Source: Stemphylium vesicarium (lineage: Eukaryota > Ascomycota > Dothideomycetes > Pleosporales > Pleosporaceae). Taken from it: DNA of 51,981 nucleotides. A program made the translations under genes and the position numbers. The stretch lies in contig QXCR01000182.1 in assembly GCA_004380135.1 (NCBI GenBank), positions 1 to 51,981 on the forward strand, read 5' to 3'. The notes under the pieces are model-generated. The model did not search any database. It saw only the letters and a list, made by a program, of their open reading frames with translations, and was not told the origin of the DNA. Each line of letters starts with the position of its first letter. The first letter of the stretch is position 1. This document shows, one piece after another, positions 1 to 10,481 of the stretch.

Positions 1-284
1 TGATTATCTTCTTCTACGTGGACGACATTATAATCGCGTACCACTCAAAGCAACAACAAGAAGCAATGAAGGCTATCGAGCTGATACAGGACAAGTATCT
101 GTGCACCGGGGGAGACGACCTTCAGTGGTTCCTTGGTGTAAAACAAGCCAGCATGACTCACCCGCACATCTCACCAACGCCACAAACATGGAGCAAGAGA
201 TCGGAAACCCTCGATATAGTGGTAGAGTCTCTCGATTGTCTGTGCTACGACGATACGCTCTATACGACGAGAGACAATCTCTAC
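1..284 (+). mobile_element. Ty1/copia retrotransposon reverse transcriptase remnant (5' cut by window edge)
   Basis: Reading from base 3 gives a hydrophobic strand followed by Tyr-Val-Asp-Asp at 15-26, the catalytic box of copia-type reverse transcriptases, then a helix-like stretch and a Leu-Gln-Trp-Phe-Leu-Gly-Val segment near 120-140 typical of the region just after the box. The expected continuation is lost after about base 150; pieces resembling it appear in another frame up to about 280, so at least one frameshift is present. The remnant lies just downstream of the stop codon of the minus-strand RINT1-like gene. Only a fragment of the element is visible and no LTR can be identified. The YVDD box makes the family call fairly secure; the right boundary is approximate. 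Confidence 0.75.
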
Positions 285-3131
285 CTACCCTGCCAACTCG
301 ACTCTCCGCCGCAACAACGCCCTCGCCTCCGTCTCACTAAGTAGCTCCAAGCCCAAGTCCTCCAGCACCTCTCTCGCGGATTGATTGTCTGCAAAGAGGC
401 GCTTTTCCACTTCCCACAGCCCTAGATCGCCATCAACATCGACCCCAGATGACGTCGTGTCACCGGCCATGTTTGCTTTGTGTGGAAGAGACGGAGAGTC
501 ATGCGAGGTATCACCGTCTTCTTCTTCTTCTTCTTCTTCTTCTCCTGCACCCCAAGCGTCTGTGTCCCAGTCTTCGGTTTCCTCGCCACCGTCATCACCA
601 CCACCATGCCTACCTTGGTTGATGCTTGTAGATTGATAACTACTACTGCCTTTGACAGGTAAGCCTACAATCTTCACACCTTCGAGGCATTTTCTCAGGC
701 CGGCTTCTGCCACGCCTGTGCCAACATGCTTGTCAACGACACGACATACAGCCGCAAGATCGGCGTGCAACTGTGTAGCACCCTGAGTGGAGAAACGGTA
801 CCGACTCAGCACGTTCTCCCACAGCACTGTTGAGATTGTGGTTAGGACGGCCCGAGTGATGCGGCGCAGCGGCGCGGATGCAAGGGCGCGAGACAGAAAC
901 GCTAGTGTGCTCCGCAAATAAGTAAGTAACGGATCGAGCTCTGCTGTGGGGGAGAGTTCCGTGGCGTGGGAGGCTGCAGCCGACGGGCCGCCAAGCGTGG
1001 CCCACGGGTTGCTATGGGGGAAAAAGTAAGTGTCAGTACGCAGGATATGGCGGAAAACGGTGGAGAGGGCCGGATTGGGAGACGTACATGTGCCGGTATG
1101 GACGCAGCGCCTCGCGGACATTGCTGTTCAATGTGTCGATGATAATCTTCTCACTGCGGTCACGGAGGCGCGCGTACCACGATGCCGTTTCGTCAAACAG
1201 CGAGCCACCGTCCACGTCATCGCTGTCGACATTCTTTGACGTGCGTTCGGCGACATCGGCAACGCTCATGGTACCAATATTACTAGTCTGGCCACGAGCA
1301 CGATCTTGTAGACCCTCCCAGATGTCCAGGAAGAACTATGGAAAAGGGGGTTAGCTGAGCTTCACGTAATACAAGGATCATGCAAGTAAGAGCCTACCAC
1401 GTCGTCGCTCCAGTCACGCATGGCTCGTTCGAGATAGTCTGCGCTGCCAAATGTCTTGCAAAGGCGCTCAAGTCCTTCGACGCCAAGAAGCTTTTCCTGT
1501 TCCTCCTTGGTGACACCGCCCATGGCACGACCCAGCGACGTGGTCATGGACAGGTAGGCTTCTAAATTGGCCTGTAACCTTTCATGAAGCTTATCAAAGA
1601 TCGCGATCTGGATGTCAATTAGGAATGTGAGCTTTTGGCTAAAGGACGTCAAGGGTCTATATCGATCTGCGGTGAATCGATGGATTAGTGCCGGATCTGG
1701 GAATGAGGGGTAAGCGAGGGCATACCGGTTATGGTCTCAAGCAGGTCGTTTACGCGGATCGCTCCCTTGGTAGGTTTGGTGGCTTTGGGATCGACACTCT
1801 CAAAGTCAAGATCACCAAAGTCTGGAGCCTCGACGATGTTCTGATAGCGAGATAGTGCAACTGCCGAGGTTAGCGGACGGAAAGGTCTTTGGCAAATTTG
1901 GCGCTGGGGTGAGCGTACAATCCTTTTCCACCTGCAGCCACCGTCCGAACCAATCGCCCTGGACCAGGAATTCCCAAGACAGCCCCTTCCATCCGTCGAC
2001 GCCATAACCGCCGTCATAGCCCCAGTTGTCTCTGATGGTCGTGTCAAAGCTCATGATCTCGTGCATGAGGTGGCTCAGGAGCTGCGGCTGGCCCGCAACC
2101 TTGGGTAGCAGTGAGCCAATCTTGGTGCGCAACATGGGCAGCAGGGCTGTGATAAAGGCGGACATGGCATCGATGTAGACGGAGTTCAGCGCGAGGTCGG
2201 TTCCGCGGAAGTGACGGAGGAGGATAGGCTGCAGGTGGTCGCCAACAAATGCGCTGTAGTCGTTTAGTAGGGTGGTCATGTGCGAAAGGAAATATTCGGG
2301 TCTATCAATGCGGTTGGTGGGCTTGTCGCCTTCGAAGTGATAGCGAAATCGCATCTCGAGGGGCTGCACGAGCACCTCCATGGGAAAGAGCACTGGGGGC
2401 AGCTTGATCTTGTTCCCAGGCCCGCTCGCGTAGTTCATGCCCTCCAGCTCGGGCAGCTGCAGATCCAGCAGCTTCACGATGGCCGTGTCCCATTCTTCGC
2501 GCAAGTGACCTGGTATGGTGACGGCGGGGGTGGGCCAGCGTATCTTCTTGAGCGTGTGGTCGAGGTCGGCGGAGAAGGCGTCGAGGATCTTGGTGCGCAG
2601 GGCCTGGGTGATGTTGTTGACGTGGTAGAGCAGCTGCGGGGCGGCGCCCTCTGCGTCTTCTTGCAAGTTGATGAGGCGGGTGTGCAGGGCGCGCAGCTGC
2701 TTGTAGGGCCCGAGGGCGGCTTCATTGGACGTCTGGAGCTGTTCGTGGGCGTGGTTGCTGAGCACATGCACGTCGGCCAGCAATTCGACATAGCCGCTGG
2801 CCACTTCAAGGCGGTGCAGCGTGTCCAGGACGTGCTCGAAGCGGGGAACGGCGTCGTCGCTCGTCTCAGAGGCCGTCATGACCATCAGGCGACGGTCAAT
2901 GTCGGCCTGGTGGTGCCTGAAGGCGTCGGCGCGCCGCGTGAGGCTCGCATGGTGGGCGTGCGAAGCCTCCTTGGCCTGGTGAAGGTCGCGCTGGGCGTCG
3001 TCGAGCTGGCGCTTCAGCAGGCCGTGCTGAGCGGTGATGGTGGCCAATAGGTCGTCGAGCGAGTCGACATCGCCCGCCGTCTGCAGCTTGTCGTCGAGGT
3101 AGTCGGCGACGCGAGTCTGGTTGTCGTCCAT
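285..3131 (-). CDS. RINT1/Tip20-family vesicle tethering protein
   Basis: Predicted 863-residue protein from five exons (3131-1919, 1860-1726, 1666-1398, 1335-1088, 1011-285); every join keeps phase and restores a continuous family-like sequence, for example the Val-Glu-Lys-Asp-Phe-Ala-Leu-Ser junction between exons 1 and 2. The N-terminal 120 residues are heptad-rich and likely coiled coil; the middle carries the Tyr-Phe-Leu-Ser-His...Leu-Asn-Asp-Tyr-Ser region and the C-terminal third the Trp-Glu-Asn-Val-Leu-Ser-Arg-Tyr block typical of RINT-1/TIP20 proteins. In known relatives this protein is a Dsl1/NRZ complex subunit that tethers Golgi-derived COPI vesicles at the ER. An acidic poly-Glu run encoded by a trinucleotide repeat lies in the last exon. 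The start Met at 3131 faces Nop9 across a 464-bp divergent promoter. Family identity is strong; exon ends are inferred by eye. Confidence 0.85.
517..544. repeat. (CTT/GAA)n microsatellite inside the RINT1-like last exon
   Basis: About eight perfect CTT units on the plus strand. Read on the minus strand they encode the poly-Glu run of the RINT1-like protein, between a Trp-rich acidic segment and a Ser-rich segment. Length changes in whole units would only alter the number of Glu residues. Confidence 0.9.
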
Positions 3132-3595
3132 CTCGTACGATTAGTGGGCGGATGCCGCCGTTGAGCGTGGGCTGACTTGGTGTCTGTCGCTACGGTATGA
3201 CGGTCGCTAGGGTCCAGGTGGTGGCGGGCGTGCAGGGGCCTGGCTGCCTCGGTCGTTCCTTCCACGCTCCTGTGGCGTCTTCCCGATCTTGGGGACCGCT
3301 TCGATCTCCGCCGATCTGGCTATCCAGATCCGTGCATCAACTTTTCCCTAGCGAGCGCCGCTCTTTGCCTCATCAGACCACCGCTGGAAAACATCCTTAA
3401 TGCACGTCTACTGCCGTGTCGCACGCCCCAGCAAACCTCTGTACCGCTGTCCCAGAGCCTAGCCCGTCTCTTTCCGCCTGCTATAACAAGCTGCTGCCCT
3501 CGCTGCTGAACTGCGCGCAAATACTTTTCCGCCCGTCCAGCAGCCGACCCCGGGCGTGAAACTTTTGTCGTGCGCCGCTGCCGTCATCGCCTACC
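3132..3595. promoter_or_regulatory. Divergent intergenic promoter between RINT1-like gene and Nop9
   Basis: 464 bp separate the start codons of the minus-strand RINT1-like gene (3131) and plus-strand Nop9 (3596), so both promoters and 5' leaders must lie here. The Nop9 start is in a good context (acc atg c). I see no clear TATA box and no other gene. Confidence 0.6.
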
Positions 3596-5760
3596 ATGCC
3601 CAAGGAACACAAAAAGCGTGGCCGCCGCGAGGAGCAGAAGAAACGAAAGAGAGATGTCGACGACAATGCGAGTGCGAAACGGTTCAAGCAAGAAGAAATC
3701 GAGCAGCTCCAGGCCGAAAATCCTGTCGAATCTGTCGCCAATGCCTCCGTTAGCCGCCCGGACGCCACTCCCTTCTACGGCATGCTCGATGAGCAGGAGC
3801 AGGAATATTTCAAAAAGGCCGACGAGATGCTCGAGCTGAACCAATTCGAGAGCTCAGAAGACCGCGACATGTTCCTGGGCAGTGTGTGGAAAGAGGCCGA
3901 GGGCAAGGAATTGAAGATTGCGAACAGCCAGTCGTCGCGCCTGCTCGAGCGACTAATTCTTCTTTCCTCGCCCGACCAGCTGAAGGCCTTGTTCCAAAAG
4001 TTTAGTGGACAGTAAGCGCCTCCGTCACTCCTTCCGCCTGTGCCATGCTAACCCATCGCAGTTTCCTCAATCTCGTCCAGAACCGCTTCGCCTCCCACTG
4101 CTGCGAAGCCCTCTTCATACAAGCTGCCCCAGCCGTTACAGAAGAGAATGTGCAAGCCAAGTCCGAGGCTCTGCACACCCCACCGTCGTCGTCCGATCCT
4201 GACCAGGTCCTCGTCTCCATGGAAAACTTGTTTCTCTATACACTGGCCGAGCTGGAGGGATATATGGGCTTCCTAATGACGGACAAGTACGCTTCTCACG
4301 TCCTGCGCGTGTTGCTGGTAATTCTCTCTGGATCGCCACTGGAGAAGCAGACCAAGTCCGTCATGCAAAGCAAGAAGAAGGAAAAGGTTACCGTCTCTGG
4401 TGCGGACAAGGAGCGTGTGCTGGAAGAGAGAGTCGTCCCCCAATCTTTCCTGGATGCTCTAGAGAAGGTTATAAGTGACAGTGTCTCCGGCATAGAGTCG
4501 CACTATCTTCGCACACTCACCACACACCCTCTCGGCGGTCCGACCCTGCAACTACTGCTCAAGCTTGAGCTGTCGCATTTTGGAAAGTCGCGCGCAAAAG
4601 ACGAAAAGTCCATCATCCACCGCCTTCTGCCCGACAACCCGATTGCCGAAGGAACAGAAAGCGCTATCCTGATCAACGGACTAGTCTACGACTCAGTCGG
4701 CTCCCGACTATTGGAAACCATAATCGAGAACGCACCGGGTAAGGTATTCAAGTCCATTTACGGAGAATTCTTCAAAGAGCGCATGGGAAGCCTGGCGCGA
4801 AACGAAATCGCAGGCTATGTGGTAGGGAAGATCCTCGAAAGGCTGGGCAAAGATGACCTGGAAGAAGCCATGCGTCAAATTGTCGACCAAATCCCTAGCC
4901 TAGTGGAGCGCAACCGCACAGCCGTTATCAAGGTGCTCATCGAGCGATGCGTGGCGCGCCAAGTCGATTGCAGCCAGATCAAGGCGCAACTCGAGGCTGC
5001 CTATGCCGGCTCCAACGGCTTTGAGGTCACCCGCATCCTTCGGCTAAGTGAAGAAGACGGCAAACCACGTGCCAGACACGACCACTCACCGGAGAAGGTG
5101 CATGGGTCGCTGTTAGCACAGACCATGATGACGGTCGAGGGTCCTCTTGGCCAACTCATCTTTGACTCTCTCGCCAACCTATCACCCGAGCTTGCCATAC
5201 AGCTAGCCCGTGACCCTACAGCCTCGAGGACGCTTCAAGCAGCCTTGACTTCGCAAAATGCATCAGTCATCTTCCGCCGGAAAATGATACAACAATTCTA
5301 TGGTAAGGTTGGTGAGCTCGCGCTCGATCCTGCCGCGTCTCATGTCATCGACGCCATCTGGCAGGGCACAGCCGGCCTCGCCTTTATTCGCGAGCGTATC
5401 GCCGAGGAGCTAGCAGAGAACGAGAGCTCTCTACGTGAGTCCTATGTAGGGCGCGCCGTCTGGCGAAACTGGTCCATGGACCTTTACAAGCGCAGACGCA
5501 ACGACTGGGTCGCACAATCACGCTATACAGCCGGCAATGACGGCTTTCAATCATTCCCAGAAGGCAATGGCGACGCGACACCACCCCAAAACCACAGATC
5601 TGGCAAACATTTGACAGCAATTGAACTTGCACGCCAGAAGCATGCAGCCGCCAAGGCAGCGCAAGCAAAAGACGGCAAGAAGTCCAAGGGGAGTAAAACT
5701 GCACCCAGCAGCGTGAGCAGCGGAAGCAGCAGCAAAGACAAGAATGTCGTGGCGCAATAA
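3596..5760 (+). CDS. nop9: Nop9, pumilio-repeat nucleolar protein
   Basis: Two exons, 3596-4011 and 4062-5760, joined across a 50-nt intron (gtaagc...gctaac...cag), give about 704 residues. The N-terminus is a Lys/Arg-rich basic tract (residues 1-30) suited to nucleolar targeting. The splice restores His-Phe-Leu-Asn-Leu-Val-Gln-Asn-Arg-Phe-Ala-Ser-His-Cys-Cys-Glu, a hallmark of Nop9 pumilio repeats, followed by further repeats such as Tyr-Ala-Ser-His-Val-Leu-Arg and Gly-Ser-Arg-Leu-Leu-Glu. The C-terminus ends in a low-complexity Lys/Ser tail. Known Nop9 proteins bind pre-rRNA and are needed for 40S subunit and 18S rRNA maturation. The gene is divergent from the RINT1-like gene. Without the intron the frame stops at 4013-4015, so the splice is required. 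Confidence 0.92.
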
Positions 5761-6198
5761 CAGATAGTAACACCGCGCTCACCGCATACATCACATGGAG
5801 AATTTCCTTTGTTAGGCATGAAATCTGATCAATGGCTTGGCAACCCCGGCGTTCCACGAGGAGGATTCAAGTGGGTGGGTCTTGATGCTCATTTTCTGAT
5901 TCGATGATTCTAGATACCTTTTTTGTTAGTGGCATAAGCTGCATGAGGAAATTTGCGGTTTTTTTTTAGCAAGTGGGATTAATGGTTACCCCCGAGAGAA
6001 AGAATCGATGACTCTATCTTCGTCATTTGCTCAAGTAGTCGGCGCTAACGCCGAGTAGTTCGGCCTTCTTTCTCCACGACTTTCTTTGCGGTGATTGTTT
6101 GCTTCTTACTTCAACACTACTATCATCTTCAAATATCAACTCTAGGCCCATACTCTTTGCTTTTCATTCTTCAACTCTTTACTAACCTTCCGGCAATC
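5761..6198. other. Intergenic: Nop9 3' region and decarboxylase promoter
   Basis: No gene seen. The interval holds the Nop9 3' end and the upstream region of the decarboxylase. A perfect 5-bp inverted repeat with a 4-base loop lies at 6040-6053, and a pyrimidine-rich tract (about 6100-6190) precedes the ATG at 6199, as in many fungal leaders. Confidence 0.5.
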
Positions 6199-7894
6199 AT
6201 GTCTGCTACAACACCGAACACACGGCTTAACCGGGCTGATGAAGTCAAAGATGTACGTTTCCCGGAACTGGATTCCGATCATTCCGAAAGCAATGTCACG
6301 CGTCACATCAGATGCTTCCAAACCATCATGGTTGCCCATGCTAGAGAAGATCGTACTGACGAAACTCCCAGCTTCTCGATGCCGTCCAAGAGCTAATCAT
6401 CCCATTCATTCACTCCGCAGATGAGGATGCAGCTACAAAACACACAGGCCACGGTCTGAAGATTGAAGGTGGCGGCCCTAGAACCGTACTCGTTGAGCAT
6501 CACCCCCCGAAGAAACTGGAATCTATCCTCAGCGAAGAGTTGGAAATCAGCGAGAAGAAGACTGGAAAAGATGGATTGGTGAAGCTAGTCAGCAGCGTAC
6601 TAAAGTACAGTGTGAACACGTGGGACCAAGGATTTCTGGACAAGTTGTATGCGAGTACGAATGCGGTGGGCGTGGTTAGTGAATTGCTATTAGCAGTACT
6701 AAACACCAACGTAAGCCTTCCGATTCCGCATAAAAATCAAGAGCTTACATCCCCCAGTCTCATGTCTACCAAGTCTCACCCGTACTAACCCTCGTTGAAA
6801 AACGCACAACCAAATACATCGCTTCTCTCTTCGGCCTCCCATCGCAGACCTCGGGCGGAATCTCACAGCCAGGCGGCAGCGCCTCCAACTCCACAGCCAT
6901 CGTGGTAGCCCGAAACACACTCTACCCCTCGACCAAAACCGACGGCAATGGATCCCACAAGTTCACAATCTTCACGTCAGCCCACGGCCACTACTCTGTC
7001 GAAAAAGCCGCCAACCTCTTCGGCCTCGGCTCCAAGAACGTCATCGCCGTCCCCGTCGACTCGCGCGGCTGCATGATACCTTCTGAGCTCGAGCGCAGCA
7101 TCAAAGAGAGTAAAGAGCGGGGCGAAACACCCTTCTTCCTCAACGCCACGGCGGGAACAACCGTCCACGGCTCCTTCGACCCTTTCACCGCTCTCGCCCA
7201 AATCTGCAAGATGCACAACCTCTGGTTCCACATTGACGGCTCCTGGGGCGGAAGCGTAGTCTTCAACGCCGAATACGCTGCCTCCCGCCTTGCGGGCGCC
7301 GACCTCGCGGATAGCATCACTGTTAACCCGCACAAGATGCTCGGCGTGCCCATGACGTGCAGTTTCCTGCTCGCCCGCGATATGAACACTTTCTACCGCG
7401 CGCTTACACTGCCCGCGGGCTACCTGTTTCACAACGCGCCCGGCACTGATGCGGCGGATATCTACGACCTCGCTGATCTGACACCGCAGTGTGGCCGCCG
7501 CGCTGATAGCTTGAAAATGTGGCTTGCGCTGCAGTATTACGGCCCAAAGCACTTCTCGGATCTCGTCGCGAACGCGTATAAGAATGGAGAGTATCTCCTT
7601 GAGCAGCTCAAGCGGAATGGCAACTTCAAGACTATTAGCCCGGAGCCGCTGCCTTGTCTGCAAGTGTGCTTTTATTATGCTAAAGGCGGTGTGTTGGGCA
7701 GCGATGCGGATGCGAATAGTGAGGCTACAACGAAGATTGCGCATAGGCTGATTAGTAGGGGTTTTATGATTGATTTTGCGCCGGGGAAGGAGGGCAAGTT
7801 TTTTAGGGTCGTGGTTAATGGCGGGTTGGTGAGGGGGACGTTGGATGGCCTTGTTAAGGCGTTGGAGGAGGTGGCCAAAGAGTTGGGGTATTAG
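6199..7894 (+). CDS. Group II PLP-dependent decarboxylase (glutamate/cysteine sulfinate decarboxylase-like)
   Basis: Three exons, 6199-6252, 6372-6710 and 6758-7894, all in phase 0, give 509 residues, the usual family length. Family marks include Gln-Pro-Gly-Gly-Ser-Ala-Ser-Asn (substrate/PLP pocket), Ala-Gly-Thr-Thr-Val-His-Gly-Ser-Phe-Asp, His-Ile-Asp-Gly-Ser-Trp-Gly-Gly with the Asp that pairs with the PLP ring nitrogen, and Asn-Pro-His-Lys with the Schiff-base lysine at about residue 324. Group II enzymes release CO2 from amino acids such as glutamate, cysteine sulfinate, aspartate or aromatic amino acids; sequence alone does not fix the substrate. It has no obvious targeting peptide, so a cytosolic enzyme is likely. 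The neighbours (Nop9, an unknown gene) suggest no pathway. Codons in the last about 200 bases look more G-rich than the rest. Confidence 0.9.
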
Positions 7895-8185
7895 AATGTA
7901 TTGACTTAAGGCTGCGAGAAGAAATGGAGTATAATGTGAAGGGGGCTGTGATATGATTCTGAGGGCCTATCGAGTCGTTACAGCAACGTCAGCTGGAAGC
8001 CAACACATAACCGAGAAAACACGATCGCTGAGCGTCGAGGCGATCTTGCCAACGCCCGTATAACCGCATTCTAAATCACGAGGCAGTCCTCCCTCTCAGT
8101 GAGCTAGATCAAGCTGGAAAGCGCTTCACTTCTTGCCCTGTGGAAGCTTGAATGGAATCGGAATATATGCCGACTCAGTTCGCTC

Positions 8186-9039
8186 CTATGCCTTCTCCCC
8201 ATCATGCGCTACTTCCTTCTTCTTACCCACGAACAGGCGCCCCTCATTGTCAGTTTTGACACTCTTCGTGCGTTCCTCGCCACCGTTGCTGGCACGAGCC
8301 TTGCGCTTGAGATCGGGCATATCGGTATCGCTTCTCGAGCCAGGATCTTGATCGCCCGAGTCATTGCTAACAACTGTTCCAGGTGACATTGAGTAGTCCG
8401 TGGTATCCTCCATGTCTCCAGTCTTCTCTTTGCCTTCCTTGGGTACCTCATTCTCGCCCTTCGCATCAGCTGCCCATGTATCTTCTGCTTCCATCTTATC
8501 AAATACGGCGTTCATATCCTCTTCAACCCAGTACTTGACCTCGAAGGCCGCATCCTCGATAGTAGGACAAGAGTTGCTCTTGTACAACATGAGCCAATTC
8601 TTCGACTTGGGGTCGGGGTATACGATGAGGGCGCAGCGAAACTCAACGCTGTCGAGACGGCCCGTGGGCGTGGTGGACGAAGTGATGAGGTCGAAGCGGT
8701 CGGCTTTGGGGAAGCGGTGCGCGTAATATGCGTGGGCATTGGAAAGTATACGCTTCTTGAGATTGCAAAATTGAAATGTGTCTTGCGCGGAGTAGCTCCT
8801 GGGTAAGTCGGGGACGAAGCGCAAGTACGAAGTCTTCTTCTGTCGGAAGGGCGTGGCCGCGGTTTGTCTGGGCTAGTTTGATGTGAGTCATCCCATCGCT
8901 CATAGTGTTTACTAACTAAGCTTACATTTCTGCCGGAACAAGAGCCTTGGTTGGTTGAGGGGCGAAAGGGAAGTGCCAGGTTGGGGTTTCGGAGAGGTTT
9001 GTAGCTAGCTGTAGAAGAGTCAAAAGTATACTGAGCCAT
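8186..9039 (-). CDS. Unrecognised 266-residue protein with charged C-terminal tail
   Basis: Two exons, 9039-8926 and 8872-8186, separated by a 53-nt intron (GTAAGC...CTAG), join in phase 0. I do not recognise the family. Residues about 45-160 look like a folded domain with aromatic-rich strands (for example Asp-Thr-Phe-Gln-Phe-Cys-Asn-Leu-Lys-Lys and Asn-Trp-Leu-Met-Leu-Tyr-Lys). From about residue 165 the protein is acidic and Ser/Asp-rich, with a short basic Leu-Lys-Arg-Lys-Ala-Arg cluster that could be a nuclear signal. The start at 9039 begins a frame that matches the exon 2 frame after splicing. The gene is convergent with the decarboxylase (291 bp between stops). Another small minus-strand frame lies just upstream; whether the two are one gene cannot be decided here. 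Confidence 0.6.
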
Positions 9040-9228
9040 TGACTGAAATAGATTGTTGAGAGCCGCTGTTCAAAGTGAGACGCAAATTATTGGTTCTTGA
9101 AGTTGCTCCAAGGCTCGTGTGCTTTGCGATGGTCTGGCTCTGGTTCTTGGTAGGAGTGAATAGCACCAACAGTGCCTGACAGGCGCATTCACTATACATG
9201 GAACCTCTACACCCGCATCGGCAGTAGA

Positions 9229-9606
9229 TTAGTGGAAAGGGAGCAACATACCATGGTACAACTTGCTTTCCGCGTCGTCCAGATCGAAGGGATGTTTCAA
9301 CGCGGCCAATACGAGGTCTCGCTCCCACTGATTCGGTAATCTGTCTCCTCGCGCCTTCCACCTTGGGCGAAAGCCGCCCGTTGTTGCATCGAAGTTCTCA
9401 GGATACCTGCTTGCCAGAAAAACGAGTTTCTTCTCCCATGCTGTCAGTCTCTCCTCACATGCGAGTACGTCGTGTGTCGCTCGCTCGAGTGACCACGGGG
9501 AGCGACTGAGTAGCTCGGAGCGTGAGGGCAGAGACTTGATGAGTGTCACAGAAGTATTTCCTCCCTTTGCTGACCACGGCGCATTCATCATTGTCGGGTC
9601 TGTCAT
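9229..9606 (-). CDS. Small unrecognised protein, possibly a 5' exon
   Basis: The frame from the ATG at 9606 encodes about 125 residues with well-behaved composition: Trp-Glu-Lys-Lys-Leu-Val-Phe-Leu-Ala-Ser-Arg-Tyr in the middle and Trp-Glu-Arg-Asp-Leu-Val-Leu-Ala-Ala-Leu-Lys near the end. An upstream in-frame ATG at 9690 would add 28 residues. Near the end there is a good donor (GTATGT, just after Tyr-His) followed by CTAAT and a TAG acceptor about 45 nt later, so the true C-terminus may lie in another exon between 9040 and 9200. I do not recognise the family. It lies in tandem with the 8186-9039 gene and could conceivably be its upstream part. Confidence 0.45.
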   Translation of the reverse strand: MTDPTMMNAPWSAKGGNTSVTLIKSLPSRSELLSRSPWSLERATHDVLACEERLTAWEKKLVFLASRYPENFDATTGGFRPRWKARGDRLPNQWERDLVLAALKHPFDLDDAESKLYHGMLLPFH

Positions 9607-10481
9607 GGTTGCTGGGAATCTTCGCGTGCAGTCGTGAGGTAGCTGGCAGGGCAGGTGTTTCAAAGTAGGATCCCGGACGGGGTGAACCACTAAAAAAACT
9701 TCACAAACGCGGTGAAAGTGAAAGGAGATGAGGAAGCATTAGAAAGAGTCTTGTCAGTGAATGCTGAGGTACGATGCTTCTTCATCGGATCGCGGGTTAA
9801 CGAGTGTCTTGCGCCTTCCCCATCACTTTCCGGAACACGTGGGTTATACCCGCCATAGCTACCTAGGTAAGACTTCATAGCCGTGAGAAGGTCTCCACAC
9901 TAGAAATTCCAGACGTATTTCAATTCAGAGCAATCTGGCACATGACAAGCGGCCTTTCGTCATCGCCATGTGCTGCCCGGTGGGATATTGGGAAATTATG
10001 GTATTTCCAGAAAGTTAGGCAAACAACGCAGGTAGCTGCTGCAACTAGACCACGTGGTTTTGAAGTCAACCTGATACACTGTTGTTGCATGGCGAAATCC
10101 GTGTCGATGTGGGTGAGATGGGAATTGGTGAGGAGGCTTGGACAACCTTGGAAGGAGGCGGGGATAGGTGCTAGAAGCACTGACCACCACCTCCCTCTCT
10201 CAGTGACGCCAAATCTTTCTTCTACAACTATCCTAGAGGCTGTCACTTTCCGCAACTCTTACCGCTATAGCCCTTGAATATAGCAAAGAACAGTCTACTG
10301 GGTATTGGTATATTCAGTCATGCGGCGCAGCTCTGAGATGATTCGTTATGCCAACAGCTATCATGATCCCGAGGCTTACCTGCAGAACAAGGCGAACATA
10401 GGTTGCCAGATCCGCACTTGACTGGCTCCGGTTTCATAATTTTTCAACCAAAATGCTGTTGTACAACCGGACAATGACCAT
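9607..10481. other. Intergenic, about 0.9 kb
   Basis: No supported gene. Open frames on both strands overlap one another around 9920-10277 and have no recognisable content. A perfect 10-bp palindrome (TACCTAGGTA) lies at 9859-9868. Confidence 0.5.

Noticed and set aside
2280..3050. 256-codon plus-strand frame
   Set aside because: Antisense shadow of the coiled-coil and middle part of the RINT1-like gene; Val/Gly/Glu-rich composition without any domain.
6977..7744. 255-codon minus-strand frame
   Set aside because: Antisense to the PLP decarboxylase exon 3, which has clear catalytic motifs.
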